Assembly (NCBI RefSeq): GCF_004216715.1
Contig: NZ_SGXG01000001.1
Span: forward strand, 2,588,501 to 2,652,500
Source: Cecembia calidifontis
Lineage (GTDB): Bacteria > Bacteroidota > Bacteroidia > Cytophagales > Cyclobacteriaceae
DNA length: 64,000 nucleotides
Reading direction: 5' to 3'
Made by a program: the position numbers and the translations under genes
Notes under the pieces: generated by a model
Databases searched by the model: none
Seen by the model: the letters and a program-made list of their open reading frames with translations, nothing else
Told to the model about the DNA's origin: nothing
Shown: piece by piece, positions 26,914 through 35,677 of the stretch
Position numbering within the stretch: position 1 is the stretch's first letter
Layout of the letters: each line of letters starts with the position of its first letter

Positions 26914-28014
26914 ATGCAAGATCATTTACAAACCAAAGATTGGGGATTAGGGCTAAAAGGCCACACCATCATCGCGGGCCCATGCAGTGCAGAGACACCG
27001 GAACAAATTGAGAAAGTCTGTCTCGATATGAAAAAAGAAAACATGGTTCCTGATATGTTCCGTGCAGGAATATGGAAGCCTAGAACAAGGCCGGGATCTT
27101 TTGAGGGGATTGGAGAAGATGGATTGAAATGGATGGAAATTGTGAGACATCACCTGAATATTCCGATTACTACAGAGGTGGGCAATGCCGCTCATGTGGA
27201 AAGCGCCTTAAAGCATAACGTGGATGTTCTTTGGGTAGGTGCAAGGACCACAGTCAATCCATTTGCTGTACAGGAACTGGCCGAAGCGCTTCGTGGAGTC
27301 GATATTCCTGTAATGGTGAAAAACCCCATGAATCCTGATTTACAACTTTGGATAGGGGCCTTGGAAAGATTCCATGCAGTGGGAATCAACAAATTGGCAG
27401 CTATCCATAGGGGTTTTTCTGATTCCTATGATAAAAGATTCAGGAACAAACCCAATTGGTCTATGCCGATTCACCTGAAAAGGGAATGGAAAGGAATGGA
27501 AGTGATCAATGACCCCAGCCATATTGTAGGGAATAGGGAGGGGATCCTTGAAACTGCCCAGAGGGCGATCAATTTTGGCTTGGATGGTTTGATGATAGAA
27601 ACCCACCACGATCCGGACAATGCTTGGTCTGATGCCAAACAACAGGTAACTCCTGCCAGACTGAAGCAGATCCTTTCCCAGATAGACTTCAAAAACACCT
27701 TGGGAGAGGAAAGCCCAAGTGAAAGGTTAAATGATCTTCGAAATGCAATTGATCACCTGGATGATCAGTTATTGGATATTTTGCAGGAGAGGTTCTCCCT
27801 GATTGATCAGGTAGGAGCTTACAAAAGAGAACATAACCTTGCGGTATTTCAATCTGACAGATGGAAGTTTGTAATGGAGTCCAGAACACAAAAGGGGATT
27901 CAGAAAAACCTCAGCGAAAAATTCATGAAAGAACTGCTTTACTGCATCCATGAAGAGTCAGTGAAAAGGCAGGAAAAACAATTGAGGGAAGCAGAACCTG
28001 TCAAGAAAAGTTAA
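26914..28014 (+). CDS. DAHP synthase/chorismate mutase bifunctional protein, copy 2
   Basis: 366 aa, the same two-domain architecture and length as the 25505 gene. DAHP synthase part: IAGPCSAETPEQ, AGIWKPRTRPGSFEGIGEDG, WVGARTTVNPF, AIHRGFSDSYDKRFRNKP, VINDPSHIVG. Chorismate mutase part: LNDLRNAIDHLDDQLLDILQERFSLIDQVGAYKREHN. It catalyses entry into the shikimate pathway and the chorismate-to-prephenate step toward Phe and Tyr. It starts with a normal ATG and is the first gene behind the Phe/Tyr attenuator. A hairpin with a weak T run follows at 28059-28080, so it may be largely monocistronic. Confidence 0.93.
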   Translation: MQDHLQTKDWGLGLKGHTIIAGPCSAETPEQIEKVCLDMKKENMVPDMFRAGIWKPRTRPGSFEGIGEDGLKWMEIVRHHLNIPITTEVGNAAHVESALKHNVDVLWVGARTTVNPFAVQELAEALRGVDIPVMVKNPMNPDLQLWIGALERFHAVGINKLAAIHRGFSDSYDKRFRNKPNWSMPIHLKREWKGMEVINDPSHIVGNREGILETAQRAINFGLDGLMIETHHDPDNAWSDAKQQVTPARLKQILSQIDFKNTLGEESPSERLNDLRNAIDHLDDQLLDILQERFSLIDQVGAYKREHNLAVFQSDRWKFVMESRTQKGIQKNLSEKFMKELLYCIHEESVKRQEKQLREAEPVKKS

Positions 28015-28058
28015 GAATTGATACCTGTTCCTGATGTTGCATGAGGGAAGTAAAAAAT

Positions 28059-28092
28059 CCGGGGAATTATCAATCCCCGGTTTATCTTCTTT
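28059..28092 (+). terminator. Terminator-like hairpin between DAHP synthase 2 and aroB
   Basis: Perfect stem CCGGGGA (28059-28065) / TCCCCGG (28074-28080), 8-base loop, followed by TTTATCTTCTTT, a broken T run. Termination may be partial. Confidence 0.55.
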
Positions 28093-28165
28093 CAGCTACC
28101 CTGAATTAATTTATCTTTCATGACAATTTGGGAAAGTGCGGTCTTTTTTCAGATGCACAATTCCT

Positions 28166-28173
28166 TAGTTTTG
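28166..28173 (+). promoter_or_regulatory. Candidate -7 box before aroB
   Basis: TAGTTTTG is an exact TAnnTTTG match 17 bases before the TTG start of aroB. A proper TTTG at the -33 distance is lacking, so this is weak support for a separate aroB promoter. Confidence 0.35.
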
Positions 28174-28189
28174 TAATAAAAAAAGAGTT

Positions 28190-29230
28190 TTGGAGACAGT
28201 TTTATTTTCCGGTCAAATAGCCAATGACCTAAAGAAATTTTTGGGCCATTTAGATTTTTCCTCTTTGGGGATAATAATGGATGACAACACCCAAAAATTT
28301 TGTTTGCCACTGATTGAGGAGATTTTGCCCGAATCTGCCAAAACATTTTCCTTTCCTGCCGGGGAAAACCAAAAAAACCTGGAAACCTGTGTACATATAT
28401 GGGAGTGGATGACCCGGGAGGGATTTGACCGCAAGACATTGATCATCAACCTGGGAGGTGGAGTCACGGGTGATATGGGTGGATTTTGCGCAGCTACCTA
28501 CAAAAGAGGTATAAAATTTATCAATATTCCAACTACGCTGTTGTCACAGGTAGATGCCAGCGTGGGGGGGAAGTTGGGAATAGATTTCCAGGGCTTCAAA
28601 AACCATATAGGAGTATTTACCCAACCAGAAGCAGTAATAATTGCAGTAGAATTTCTAAAAACCCTACCTCAAAGAGAATTTAGATCAGGATTTGCTGAAG
28701 TACTCAAACATGGGCTGATCCGTAATGCAGATTATTTTCGAAGTTTGAAAAATGAAAACTGGCAAGATCAAGCTTGGCAGGAAATCATCGAAAAATCTGT
28801 CAGTATCAAAAAGGATGTTGTAGAAAAGGACCCCAAGGAATCGGGGCTAAGAAAAATTCTGAATTTTGGGCACACCATTGGGCATGCATTTGAATCTTTC
28901 TTTTTGGGAACCGATAAGCATTTGTTGCATGGGGAAGCTATAGCTATAGGAATGATTTGTGAAGCTTTCCTTTCAGCTAAAAAATGCAGTCTTTCAAAAG
29001 ATGAAATGGAGGAAATAGAAAAATCCCTTTTAAGTGTTTTCGGTCATGTTGAATTTTCAGAAAATGACATTCCTCAAATTATTCAACTCTGTGCCCAGGA
29101 TAAAAAGAACGAAGCCAACACCCTTTATTTTTCGCTTTTGAGGAGGATAGGGGAATGTGATTATCAGATTCCTGTTACGGCCCAAGAAATCCATGAATCT
29201 ATTCAACATTACAGATCATTAAAGCTTTGA
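28190..29230 (+). CDS. aroB: 3-dehydroquinate synthase
   Basis: 346-aa NAD- and metal-dependent enzyme converting DAHP to 3-dehydroquinate, shikimate step 2. Motifs: INLGGGVTGDMGGFCAATYKRG, PTTLLSQVDASVGGKLGID, the metal ligands in SGFAEVLKHGLI, NFGHTIGHAFES, and HLLHGEAIAIGM. Translation appears to start at TTG 28190: the encoded METVLFSG fits the family N-terminus and no ATG or GTG is available. The stop overlaps the start of aroA (TTGA), indicating coupling. Confidence 0.94.
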   Translation: METVLFSGQIANDLKKFLGHLDFSSLGIIMDDNTQKFCLPLIEEILPESAKTFSFPAGENQKNLETCVHIWEWMTREGFDRKTLIINLGGGVTGDMGGFCAATYKRGIKFINIPTTLLSQVDASVGGKLGIDFQGFKNHIGVFTQPEAVIIAVEFLKTLPQREFRSGFAEVLKHGLIRNADYFRSLKNENWQDQAWQEIIEKSVSIKKDVVEKDPKESGLRKILNFGHTIGHAFESFFLGTDKHLLHGEAIAIGMICEAFLSAKKCSLSKDEMEEIEKSLLSVFGHVEFSENDIPQIIQLCAQDKKNEANTLYFSLLRRIGECDYQIPVTAQEIHESIQHYRSLKL

Positions 29231-30462
29231 AAGAACCTATTGATACCTTGAAAACACTAGTCTTAAACCAATTGCCTTCCTTTCAGCCATGCATCATACC
29301 CTTGCCTTCATCCAAAAGTGAAAGTAATAGGGCCCTTGTAATAGATGCCTTGACAGAAGGAGAAAATCACTTGCTCAATCTTGCAGAGGCCAGGGATACA
29401 CAAACCATGATCAGGCTTTTAAAGGAAAATCCTCCGGTCTATGATGTGCTTGATGCTGGTACAACCATGCGTTTTTTGACGGCTTATGCCGCCGTCACCA
29501 ATCAGAACAAAGTGATGACTGGTACTGCCAGGATGTGTGAAAGACCGATCGGGATTTTGGTAGATGCACTAAGGGAAATAGGAGCTGAAATCCATTACCT
29601 TAACAGGGAGGGGTTCCCACCTTTGGCTGTCCATGGCCTTCAAGAACAAAAATCAGATCAAGTTAAGATTAGAGGTGATGTCAGTAGCCAATATATTTCA
29701 GCGCTTTTGATGATTGCCCCCAGACTTCCCCATGGGCTCAAGCTGGAATTAGAAGGGAAAGTGGGGTCAAGGACTTATATTGAAATGACCATTCAATTGA
29801 TGAAATCATTTGGGGTAGAGGTAATTTGGGATGGAAATACGATTTCCGTAGCACCACAAAATTATAAGCCAACAACTTTTTCTGTAGAAAGCGATTGGTC
29901 AGGTGCCAGTTACTGGTTCAGTTTGGTGGCCTGTGCTGATGAAGGGGAGTTGTTCTTGGAAGGATTAAAAGAAAATAGCCTGCAAGGAGATTCCAAAATT
30001 GTGGAAATTATGGATCGCTTGGGGGTAAAAAGCGAATTTAAAGCTGGAGGGGTCCGACTTACCAAGCAGGCCATCAAAGGTTTTGAAGCTTTCGATTTTA
30101 CCCATTGCCCTGATATAGCCCAAACAGTTGCCGTTACCTGTGCCATCGTTGGTCAGAAAACAGAATTTACAGGGATTGAGAGTCTTAGGATCAAAGAAAC
30201 GGATAGGATTTTTGCTTTACAACAAGAACTTGCCAAGTTCAATGCGGATTTTGTGGAGACAGAAAAGGATGTGTTTACCTTAATCCCAAGTGTCAATATG
30301 CCCAACCAGGTCAGGATCCATACCTATGATGACCACAGGATGGCCATGGCATTTATGCCTTTGATGACCAAAACAAGGGTAATCATAGAGGATCCTGAAG
30401 TTGTCAATAAATCATATCCAAGTTTTTGGAAACATCTGGAATTATTAAGCCCCAAAATTTAA
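29227..30462 (+). CDS. aroA: 5-enolpyruvylshikimate-3-phosphate synthase
   Basis: 411-aa enzyme transferring enolpyruvyl from PEP to shikimate-3-phosphate. Motifs: PLPSSKSESNRALVIDAL (substrate Lys/Ser/Arg), DAGTTMRFLTAYAA, GDVSSQYISALLMIAP, DWSGASYWFSLVA, RIKETDRIFAL and TYDDHRMAMAFMPL. The start is TTG 29227, overlapping the aroB stop; the next Met is far inside the conserved core. It is slightly shorter than E. coli AroA (427), as usual for this phylum. Confidence 0.94.
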   Translation: MKEPIDTLKTLVLNQLPSFQPCIIPLPSSKSESNRALVIDALTEGENHLLNLAEARDTQTMIRLLKENPPVYDVLDAGTTMRFLTAYAAVTNQNKVMTGTARMCERPIGILVDALREIGAEIHYLNREGFPPLAVHGLQEQKSDQVKIRGDVSSQYISALLMIAPRLPHGLKLELEGKVGSRTYIEMTIQLMKSFGVEVIWDGNTISVAPQNYKPTTFSVESDWSGASYWFSLVACADEGELFLEGLKENSLQGDSKIVEIMDRLGVKSEFKAGGVRLTKQAIKGFEAFDFTHCPDIAQTVAVTCAIVGQKTEFTGIESLRIKETDRIFALQQELAKFNADFVETEKDVFTLIPSVNMPNQVRIHTYDDHRMAMAFMPLMTKTRVIIEDPEVVNKSYPSFWKHLELLSPKI

Positions 30463-30474
30463 TTTCATATTCTG

Positions 30475-30843
30475 ATGAAAGGAGTACTTACCATCATGTT
30501 GCTCGTCCTGTCCAATACCTTCATGACTTTTGCATGGTATGGGCATTTGAAATTCAAGGAAATGCGCTGGTTTGAGAATTTAGGGATAGTTTCCATAGTC
30601 CTGATCAGTTGGGGAATAGCCTTCTTTGAATATATCTTTCAAGTTCCGGCCAATAGAATTGGTTTTAGGGAAAACGGAGGGCCTTTTTCCCTGGTAGAAT
30701 TAAAGGTTTTGCAAGAGGTAATTACTTTGGTGGTGTTTATGGCTTTTACTTTCATTTTTTTTAAAAATGAAAGCATAAAGGCCAATCACATTATCGGTTT
30801 TTTCTTTTTGGTGCTTGCAGTCTATTTTATTTTTAAAAAATAA
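30475..30843 (+). CDS. DUF486/DMT-family membrane protein
   Basis: 122-aa protein with four hydrophobic segments (about 5-22, 35-54, 74-94, 100-119). It has the conserved DUF486 phrases TFAWYGHLKF, SWGIAFFEYIFQVPANRIG and LKVLQEVITLVVF. The family belongs to the drug/metabolite transporter group, and no substrate has been established to my knowledge. It lies 12 bp after aroA and 3 bp before pheA, so it is co-transcribed with aromatic biosynthesis; export of an aromatic compound is only a guess. Confidence 0.85.
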   Translation: MKGVLTIMLLVLSNTFMTFAWYGHLKFKEMRWFENLGIVSIVLISWGIAFFEYIFQVPANRIGFRENGGPFSLVELKVLQEVITLVVFMAFTFIFFKNESIKANHIIGFFFLVLAVYFIFKK

Positions 30844-30846
30844 GCT

Positions 30847-31662
30847 ATGAAGGTGGCAATACAAGGGATTCCGGGTTCTTTTCACCATCAGGTGGCTTTG
30901 AATTATTTTGGCCCACAAACAGAAGTGGCTCCCTACAGGACTTTTGAGGAGGTGGCAGGAGCTGTAGCTTCCGGCAAAGTTGATTATGCGGTGATGGCCA
31001 TAGAAAATTCCATTGCAGGAGCTATTCTGCCCAATTATGAGCTGATTGACCGATATGGGCTGTACATTTTTGCGGAGTATTATCTTCCCATATCACATCA
31101 TCTTATGGCTCTTCCAGGTCAGCAAATTGAAGACATCAAGGAGGTAAGATCCCATCCCATGGCCATTCTTCAGTGTAAGAAGTTTTTTCAGCAATATCCG
31201 GGTATCCTCCTCCAAGATGATGTGGATACGGCGAGTGTAGCCAAACGGATTTCAGAGGAAAAAATAAAAGGAGTGGCTGCCATAGCCAGCAAAACGGCCG
31301 CTGAAATTTATCATCTGGAAATTTTGGCCACAGATATTCAGACTGTAAAGGACAACTTTACAAGGTTTATTTTGCTTCAAAAGGATTTTCCAGGACTGAA
31401 AGAGGTTCCCGAAAAAGCATCCTTAAAAATAATCATCAGTAACGAGAAAGGGAGTTTAGCCAAGCTTCTGACACTCATGAGCGATTTTGATTTGAATCTC
31501 ACCAAGATCCAGTCTATTCCTGTAATGGAAAAACCCTGGAATTATGCTTTCTTCATCGATACCGAATTTGATGATTATGAGAAATACAAAATCGCATTAA
31601 AAGCGATTGAGGAAAAAGGGGGAGAAGTCAGGATTTTTGGAGAATACCATAAGGGCCGCTAA
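30847..31662 (+). CDS. pheA: Prephenate dehydratase
   Basis: 271-aa monofunctional enzyme turning prephenate into phenylpyruvate. The catalytic domain covers 1 to about 180 (IQGIPGSFHHQVALNYFG at the start, YAVMAIENSIAGAILPNY, and the signature NFTRFILL). An ACT domain (about 190-265) begins LKIIISNEKGSLAKLLTLMS and has KIQSIPV where many homologues have KIESRP, the phenylalanine-sensing loop. Chorismate mutase is not fused here because it is supplied by the two DAHP synthase fusions. Confidence 0.93.
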   Translation: MKVAIQGIPGSFHHQVALNYFGPQTEVAPYRTFEEVAGAVASGKVDYAVMAIENSIAGAILPNYELIDRYGLYIFAEYYLPISHHLMALPGQQIEDIKEVRSHPMAILQCKKFFQQYPGILLQDDVDTASVAKRISEEKIKGVAAIASKTAAEIYHLEILATDIQTVKDNFTRFILLQKDFPGLKEVPEKASLKIIISNEKGSLAKLLTLMSDFDLNLTKIQSIPVMEKPWNYAFFIDTEFDDYEKYKIALKAIEEKGGEVRIFGEYHKGR

Positions 31663-31670
31663 AAATAAAA

Positions 31671-32816
31671 ATGATGATCAGCTTTTCCCGTAGGTTAAAC
31701 AATATTCAGGAATATTACTTCTCCCAGAAGCTGAAGGAAGTAAAAAGCATGCAAGTTGCAGGCAAGCCTGTCATCAATATGGGGATAGGTAGCCCGGATC
31801 TTCCGCCTTCGCCTGCCGTAATCAATGCATTGAATGAAACTGCCAGGCTACCTGAAGCCCATGGCTATCAAAGTTATCAGGGGATTCCGGAACTGAGGCA
31901 GGCCTTTTTGAAATTTTATTTCGACCATTATCAGGTGGGAGGTTTTGGGTCAGATGAGGTGTTGCCGCTTTTGGGGTCGAAGGAAGGCATTCTTTTTATT
32001 TCCATGGCTTTTACCAATCCCGGAGATTCTGTGCTGATACCTGATCCAGGTTATCCTACTTATACCTCCGTCAGCAAGATGTTAGACCTCCATTGTCTTC
32101 CTTATGAACTTACTGAGGGAAATAATTGGAAGCCTGATTTTGAGCAGCTTGAAAAAATGGATCTGAAAACGGTTAAAATAATGTGGACAAATTATCCCCA
32201 TATGCCTACCGGGGCAAAGGCAGACTTTTCCGTTTTTCAGAATTTAGTTGACTTTGCGATGAGGCATCAGATACTTTTGGTCCATGATAATCCATACAGT
32301 TTTATTTTGGAGGATCATCCGAAAAGCATTTTCCAGATTGAAGGTGCAAAAGAAGTTGCTTTGGAATTGAATTCCTTAAGCAAAACATCAAATATGGCCG
32401 GATGGAGGATCGGGGCGGTGATTGGGAAAAAGGACTTTATTGATGCCATCATCAAGGTGAAGAGCAATGTGGACTCAGGTATGTTTTTAGGTTTACAAAA
32501 AGGAGCTGTAGCCGCCTTGGAATTGGACAAAAATTGGTATGATAAGCTTAATTTGGAATATGCCCAAAGGAGGGCTTTGGTTTGGGAATTGGTCGAAAAA
32601 TTGGGGTTAAGCTATCAAAAGGAAACATCGGGTATGTTTGTATGGGCTAAGTTAGACGCTCAGCATGAAGCCAGAAAATTCGTAGATGATTTACTGTATG
32701 ACAAAAATATTTTCGTCACTCCAGGCGATATTTTTGGTCAAAATGGTAAAGGGTGGGTAAGGTTTTCACTTTGCGTCAGTCAGGAAAAAATTAAAGAAGC
32801 AATTGGAAGGATTTAA
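31671..32816 (+). CDS. Class I/II aminotransferase, probably aromatic
   Basis: 381-aa PLP enzyme. SLSKTSNMAGWRIG holds the Schiff-base lysine; IGSPDLPPSP and MWTNYPHMPTGAKA (the usual NPNNPTG region) and VRFSLC bind cofactor and substrate. Its place between pheA and tyrA implies transamination of phenylpyruvate/4-hydroxyphenylpyruvate or prephenate, while sequence alone would also allow an alanine/LL-DAP-type enzyme. It starts at the first of two adjacent ATGs, 8 bp after pheA. Confidence 0.85.
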   Translation: MMISFSRRLNNIQEYYFSQKLKEVKSMQVAGKPVINMGIGSPDLPPSPAVINALNETARLPEAHGYQSYQGIPELRQAFLKFYFDHYQVGGFGSDEVLPLLGSKEGILFISMAFTNPGDSVLIPDPGYPTYTSVSKMLDLHCLPYELTEGNNWKPDFEQLEKMDLKTVKIMWTNYPHMPTGAKADFSVFQNLVDFAMRHQILLVHDNPYSFILEDHPKSIFQIEGAKEVALELNSLSKTSNMAGWRIGAVIGKKDFIDAIIKVKSNVDSGMFLGLQKGAVAALELDKNWYDKLNLEYAQRRALVWELVEKLGLSYQKETSGMFVWAKLDAQHEARKFVDDLLYDKNIFVTPGDIFGQNGKGWVRFSLCVSQEKIKEAIGRI

Positions 32817-32844
32817 AATATTTAAAGTTGAGTTCAAATAATTG

Positions 32845-33693
32845 ATGATGAAAAAGATACATATTGTTGGTTTAGGCCTTTTAGGGGGTTCCTTTGCCTT
32901 GGCCCTGAAAAAGATAAGGCCTGAAATTAAATTTACCGGATATGACATTAATCCCCAAAACCAGATTGATGCCCTTACTTTAGGCATCATAGATGAGGCC
33001 AAACCCGAAGCAGATCAGGATACGGATATCATAATATTGGCAACCCCTGCTGATACCCTTCCTCTGCTTTTGGAAGATGTATTGGATAAAATCGGAGCTG
33101 AGACCCTCGTTATGGATTTTGGTTCTACAAAAGCCAATTTATGTGCTAAAATAGCAGAACACCCGAAGCGGGCCCATTACCTAGCAGGCCACCCTATAGC
33201 AGGCACAGAATATTCCGGTCCAAAAGCCGCAAAAGCTGACTTATTGGACAGGAAAGTTTTTATTGTTTGCGAAATGGAAAAGACAGATCTCCATTTAAAA
33301 AGCAAAGCTTATGAGGTTCTTGAGGCTTTAAATATGAAACTGCGCTTTATGGACCCTGAGGAACATGATAGTCAGCTTGCCTTTGTTTCCCACCTTTCGC
33401 ACATTTCCTCTTTTATGCTGGGGAAAACGGTATTGGATAAAATGGAAGATGACAAAAACATTTTTGATATGGCAGGATCTGGTTTTGCCTCAACGGTGAG
33501 ATTGGCCAAGAGTTCACCGGCGATGTGGGCGCCGATTATAAAAGAAAACAAGAAAAATATTCTTGAGGCCTTGAGCATGTATATAGCGAACCTTTCCAAA
33601 TTCAGGGATAAAATACTGGCTGATGATTATGATGGGATTTTCCATGAAATGGAAAAAATCAATAAGATCAGAGATATTTTAGACCTGGAATAG
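32845..33693 (+). CDS. tyrA: Prephenate dehydrogenase
   Basis: 282-aa NAD(P)-dependent enzyme converting prephenate to 4-hydroxyphenylpyruvate for tyrosine. The Rossmann start is IHIVGLGLLGGSFALAL; the prephenate-binding parts are AGHPIAGTEYSGP and VSHLSHISSFML; FASTVRLAKSSPAMWAPI follows. There is no fused mutase or ACT domain. Two consecutive ATGs (32845, 32848) and an upstream TTG are possible starts; 32845 is used. It is the last gene of the aromatic cluster, 28 bp after the aminotransferase. Confidence 0.92.
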   Translation: MMKKIHIVGLGLLGGSFALALKKIRPEIKFTGYDINPQNQIDALTLGIIDEAKPEADQDTDIIILATPADTLPLLLEDVLDKIGAETLVMDFGSTKANLCAKIAEHPKRAHYLAGHPIAGTEYSGPKAAKADLLDRKVFIVCEMEKTDLHLKSKAYEVLEALNMKLRFMDPEEHDSQLAFVSHLSHISSFMLGKTVLDKMEDDKNIFDMAGSGFASTVRLAKSSPAMWAPIIKENKKNILEALSMYIANLSKFRDKILADDYDGIFHEMEKINKIRDILDLE

Positions 33694-33761
33694 TTAAATT
33701 ATTTTAAGTAAACGCTTTACGGTCTGTTTTTTGATTGGATCTTTTGAACCTAAACCCCAAA

Positions 33762-34469
33762 ATGATGAAAAAATTGATCTTTACCTTGCCAGTATTCTTT
33801 CTTTACTTCTCCGTGTTGGCACAGCAAATACCCAGCATTGAAGTAGAAGGAGTAAGTGAAATCAGTATCCTGCCTGATGAAGCCATCCTGTTTATTCAGT
33901 TGTCAGAAAAAGCCCTTAAAGTATCTGATGCCACTAATAGGCTGAACAAGAAAACAAAGGCTTTGGAAGATGCCATAAAAAAATCCGGTGCTAAGAATTA
34001 TGAATTCTATGTGGACAATTATAATGTATATGTCAATAGGATCTACACCAAAGGAACTGCCAAGGATAGCGGTTATGTAGCCTCTCAAAATGTTAGAGTT
34101 AGGATTACTGATCTTGAAAATGAATTGGTGAAAATCACAGAAGCTGTCCATCAATCCGGCAACATGGGTTTTAGTCTTTCTATGCAGGTCTCCGATAAAT
34201 TAAAGAAAGAGTCTCAAACAAAACTCCTCGAGATGGCGATTAAGGACGCCGAGCAAAAAGCCGAAACCATAGCAAAAGCCCTTAAGATTGAAAAAATTAA
34301 AGTTCATAAAGTCCAATACACCCCGCAGGGCAATGTGTACTTTCCAATAATGAGGGAAGCCAAAATGGCCATGGCCGATATGAACGAAATCAGAGAAGCG
34401 CCTGTCTTCATGCCCGAAGAACAAAAGCTGACAGATAAGGTAATTGTCATTTTTAGTTTCGTGAATTAA
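33762..34469 (+). CDS. SIMPL domain (DUF541) exported protein
   Basis: 235-aa protein with a signal peptide (MMKKLIFTLPVFFLYFSVLAQ) and one DUF541/SIMPL domain (PSIEVEGVSEISILPDEAILFIQ to the C-terminus). It is typical in length for periplasmic or surface members of this oligomer-forming family, whose function is poorly defined. The start uses the first of two adjacent ATGs. It follows tyrA by 68 bp and is closed by a strong terminator. Confidence 0.87.
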   Translation: MMKKLIFTLPVFFLYFSVLAQQIPSIEVEGVSEISILPDEAILFIQLSEKALKVSDATNRLNKKTKALEDAIKKSGAKNYEFYVDNYNVYVNRIYTKGTAKDSGYVASQNVRVRITDLENELVKITEAVHQSGNMGFSLSMQVSDKLKKESQTKLLEMAIKDAEQKAETIAKALKIEKIKVHKVQYTPQGNVYFPIMREAKMAMADMNEIREAPVFMPEEQKLTDKVIVIFSFVN

Positions 34470-34492
34470 ATATCCGAAACCTTTAAAAATTC

Positions 34493-34526
34493 AAATCCCG
34501 AAATGAAAGTTTCGGGATTTTTTGTT
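34493..34526 (+). terminator. Terminator after the SIMPL gene
   Basis: Perfect 11-bp stem AAATCCCGAAA (34493-34503) / TTTCGGGATTT (34510-34520) followed by TTTTTGTTT. Confidence 0.88.
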
Positions 34527-34609
34527 TAATAAAATATCGTAAAAATTTAATTTGAATTAGAAAAGTTTAAAAATCCTATATTCAAGTCATAAATGCAACA
34601 CTAAGGGTT

Positions 34610-34639
34610 TAAGGGAAGGAACCTAGGTTCCTTCCCTTA
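34610..34639. repeat. Perfect 30-bp palindrome inside the IS30 leader
   Basis: TAAGGGAAGGAACCT (34610-34624) is followed at once by its exact complement (34625-34639). It lies between the left terminal repeat and the transposase ATG at 34667. RNA through this region would fold into a stable hairpin, which could block translation of read-through transcripts or act as a protein site. Confidence 0.9.
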
Positions 34640-34666
34640 GGCTGAAAATATTAATTTAGTGTTGTC

Positions 34667-35677
34667 ATGAATAAATTTAAACATCTCAGCCAGGAACAAA
34701 GGTACCAAATAGAGGCTTTATTTAGAAACGGAACTTCCCAGACCAAAATCGCTGCGATTATCGGTGTCAACAAAAGTACTGTATCCAGAGAACTTCAAAG
34801 AAATACCGGCAAGAGGGGCCGTTATAGCGGTGAATATAAGGCTGCAGTTGCCCAGAACCGTACAGACGAAAGACATAGACTCAAGAGAAAGCGAATCAAA
34901 TTTACCGAGTCCCTTAAAGAAGAGGCCCGCAAATTCCTTGTTGTTGACAAATTGAGCCCAGAGCTAATATCGGTCACCTGGAAGAAACAAGGTAAAGAAG
35001 GGGTTTGTCATGAGACACTCTACAACTGGATATTTACTGCCAAAAAAAGTAGCCATTGGAGATACCGAAGGGACAGGGAGCTTTACAAGAATCTCCGGCA
35101 TGGTAAAAGAAAGCGTAAGAGAGGTAATTACAGGCATACCAGAGGAATTATCAGGGAGAGAGTTCCAATTGACCAAAGGCCTCCTGTAGTTGAAAAAAGA
35201 CAAAGGATAGGAGATATTGAAGTAGACCTTATGATGGGGAAAAACCACAAATCAGCTCTTTTGGTACTGGTGGACAGGGCAACCTTGGTTACTACCATAG
35301 AGAAACTTGATGGTAAAAATGCAGATATCATTGAACAGAAAATAGCAAAGAGAATACAGAGAATTGGTGCTTCGTTCTTCAAATCAATCACTTTCGATAA
35401 TGATATGGCATTCGCAAACCATTATAAAATCAGAGATAAATTCAATATCCCAACATTCTTTACAAGACCATACACTTCACAGGATAAAGGAACAGTGGAA
35501 AACAGAATCGGACTTATCAGGGCTTTCCTGCCAAAGGGTACTGACCTCAATCAAATCTCTCGGGAACAGATCCAAAATATAGAAACCAAAATCAATAACA
35601 GGCCAATAAGAAAGTTTAATTATCTTAGTCCTATCGAATGTCTAATGAAAAAATTAGGCGTTGCATTTATGACTTGA
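34667..35677 (+). CDS. IS30-family DDE transposase
   Basis: 336 aa, intact. N-terminal helix-turn-helix: LSQEQRYQIEALFRNGTSQTKIA and VNKSTVSRELQRN. Catalytic acidic residues are in GDIEVDLMMG, SITFDNDMAF and SQDKGTVENRIG. The C-terminal block RPIRKFNYLSPIECLMKK is typical. The last six codons coincide with the right terminal repeat, so the element end and protein end are constrained together. Confidence 0.95.
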   Translation: MNKFKHLSQEQRYQIEALFRNGTSQTKIAAIIGVNKSTVSRELQRNTGKRGRYSGEYKAAVAQNRTDERHRLKRKRIKFTESLKEEARKFLVVDKLSPELISVTWKKQGKEGVCHETLYNWIFTAKKSSHWRYRRDRELYKNLRHGKRKRKRGNYRHTRGIIRERVPIDQRPPVVEKRQRIGDIEVDLMMGKNHKSALLVLVDRATLVTTIEKLDGKNADIIEQKIAKRIQRIGASFFKSITFDNDMAFANHYKIRDKFNIPTFFTRPYTSQDKGTVENRIGLIRAFLPKGTDLNQISREQIQNIETKINNRPIRKFNYLSPIECLMKKLGVAFMT

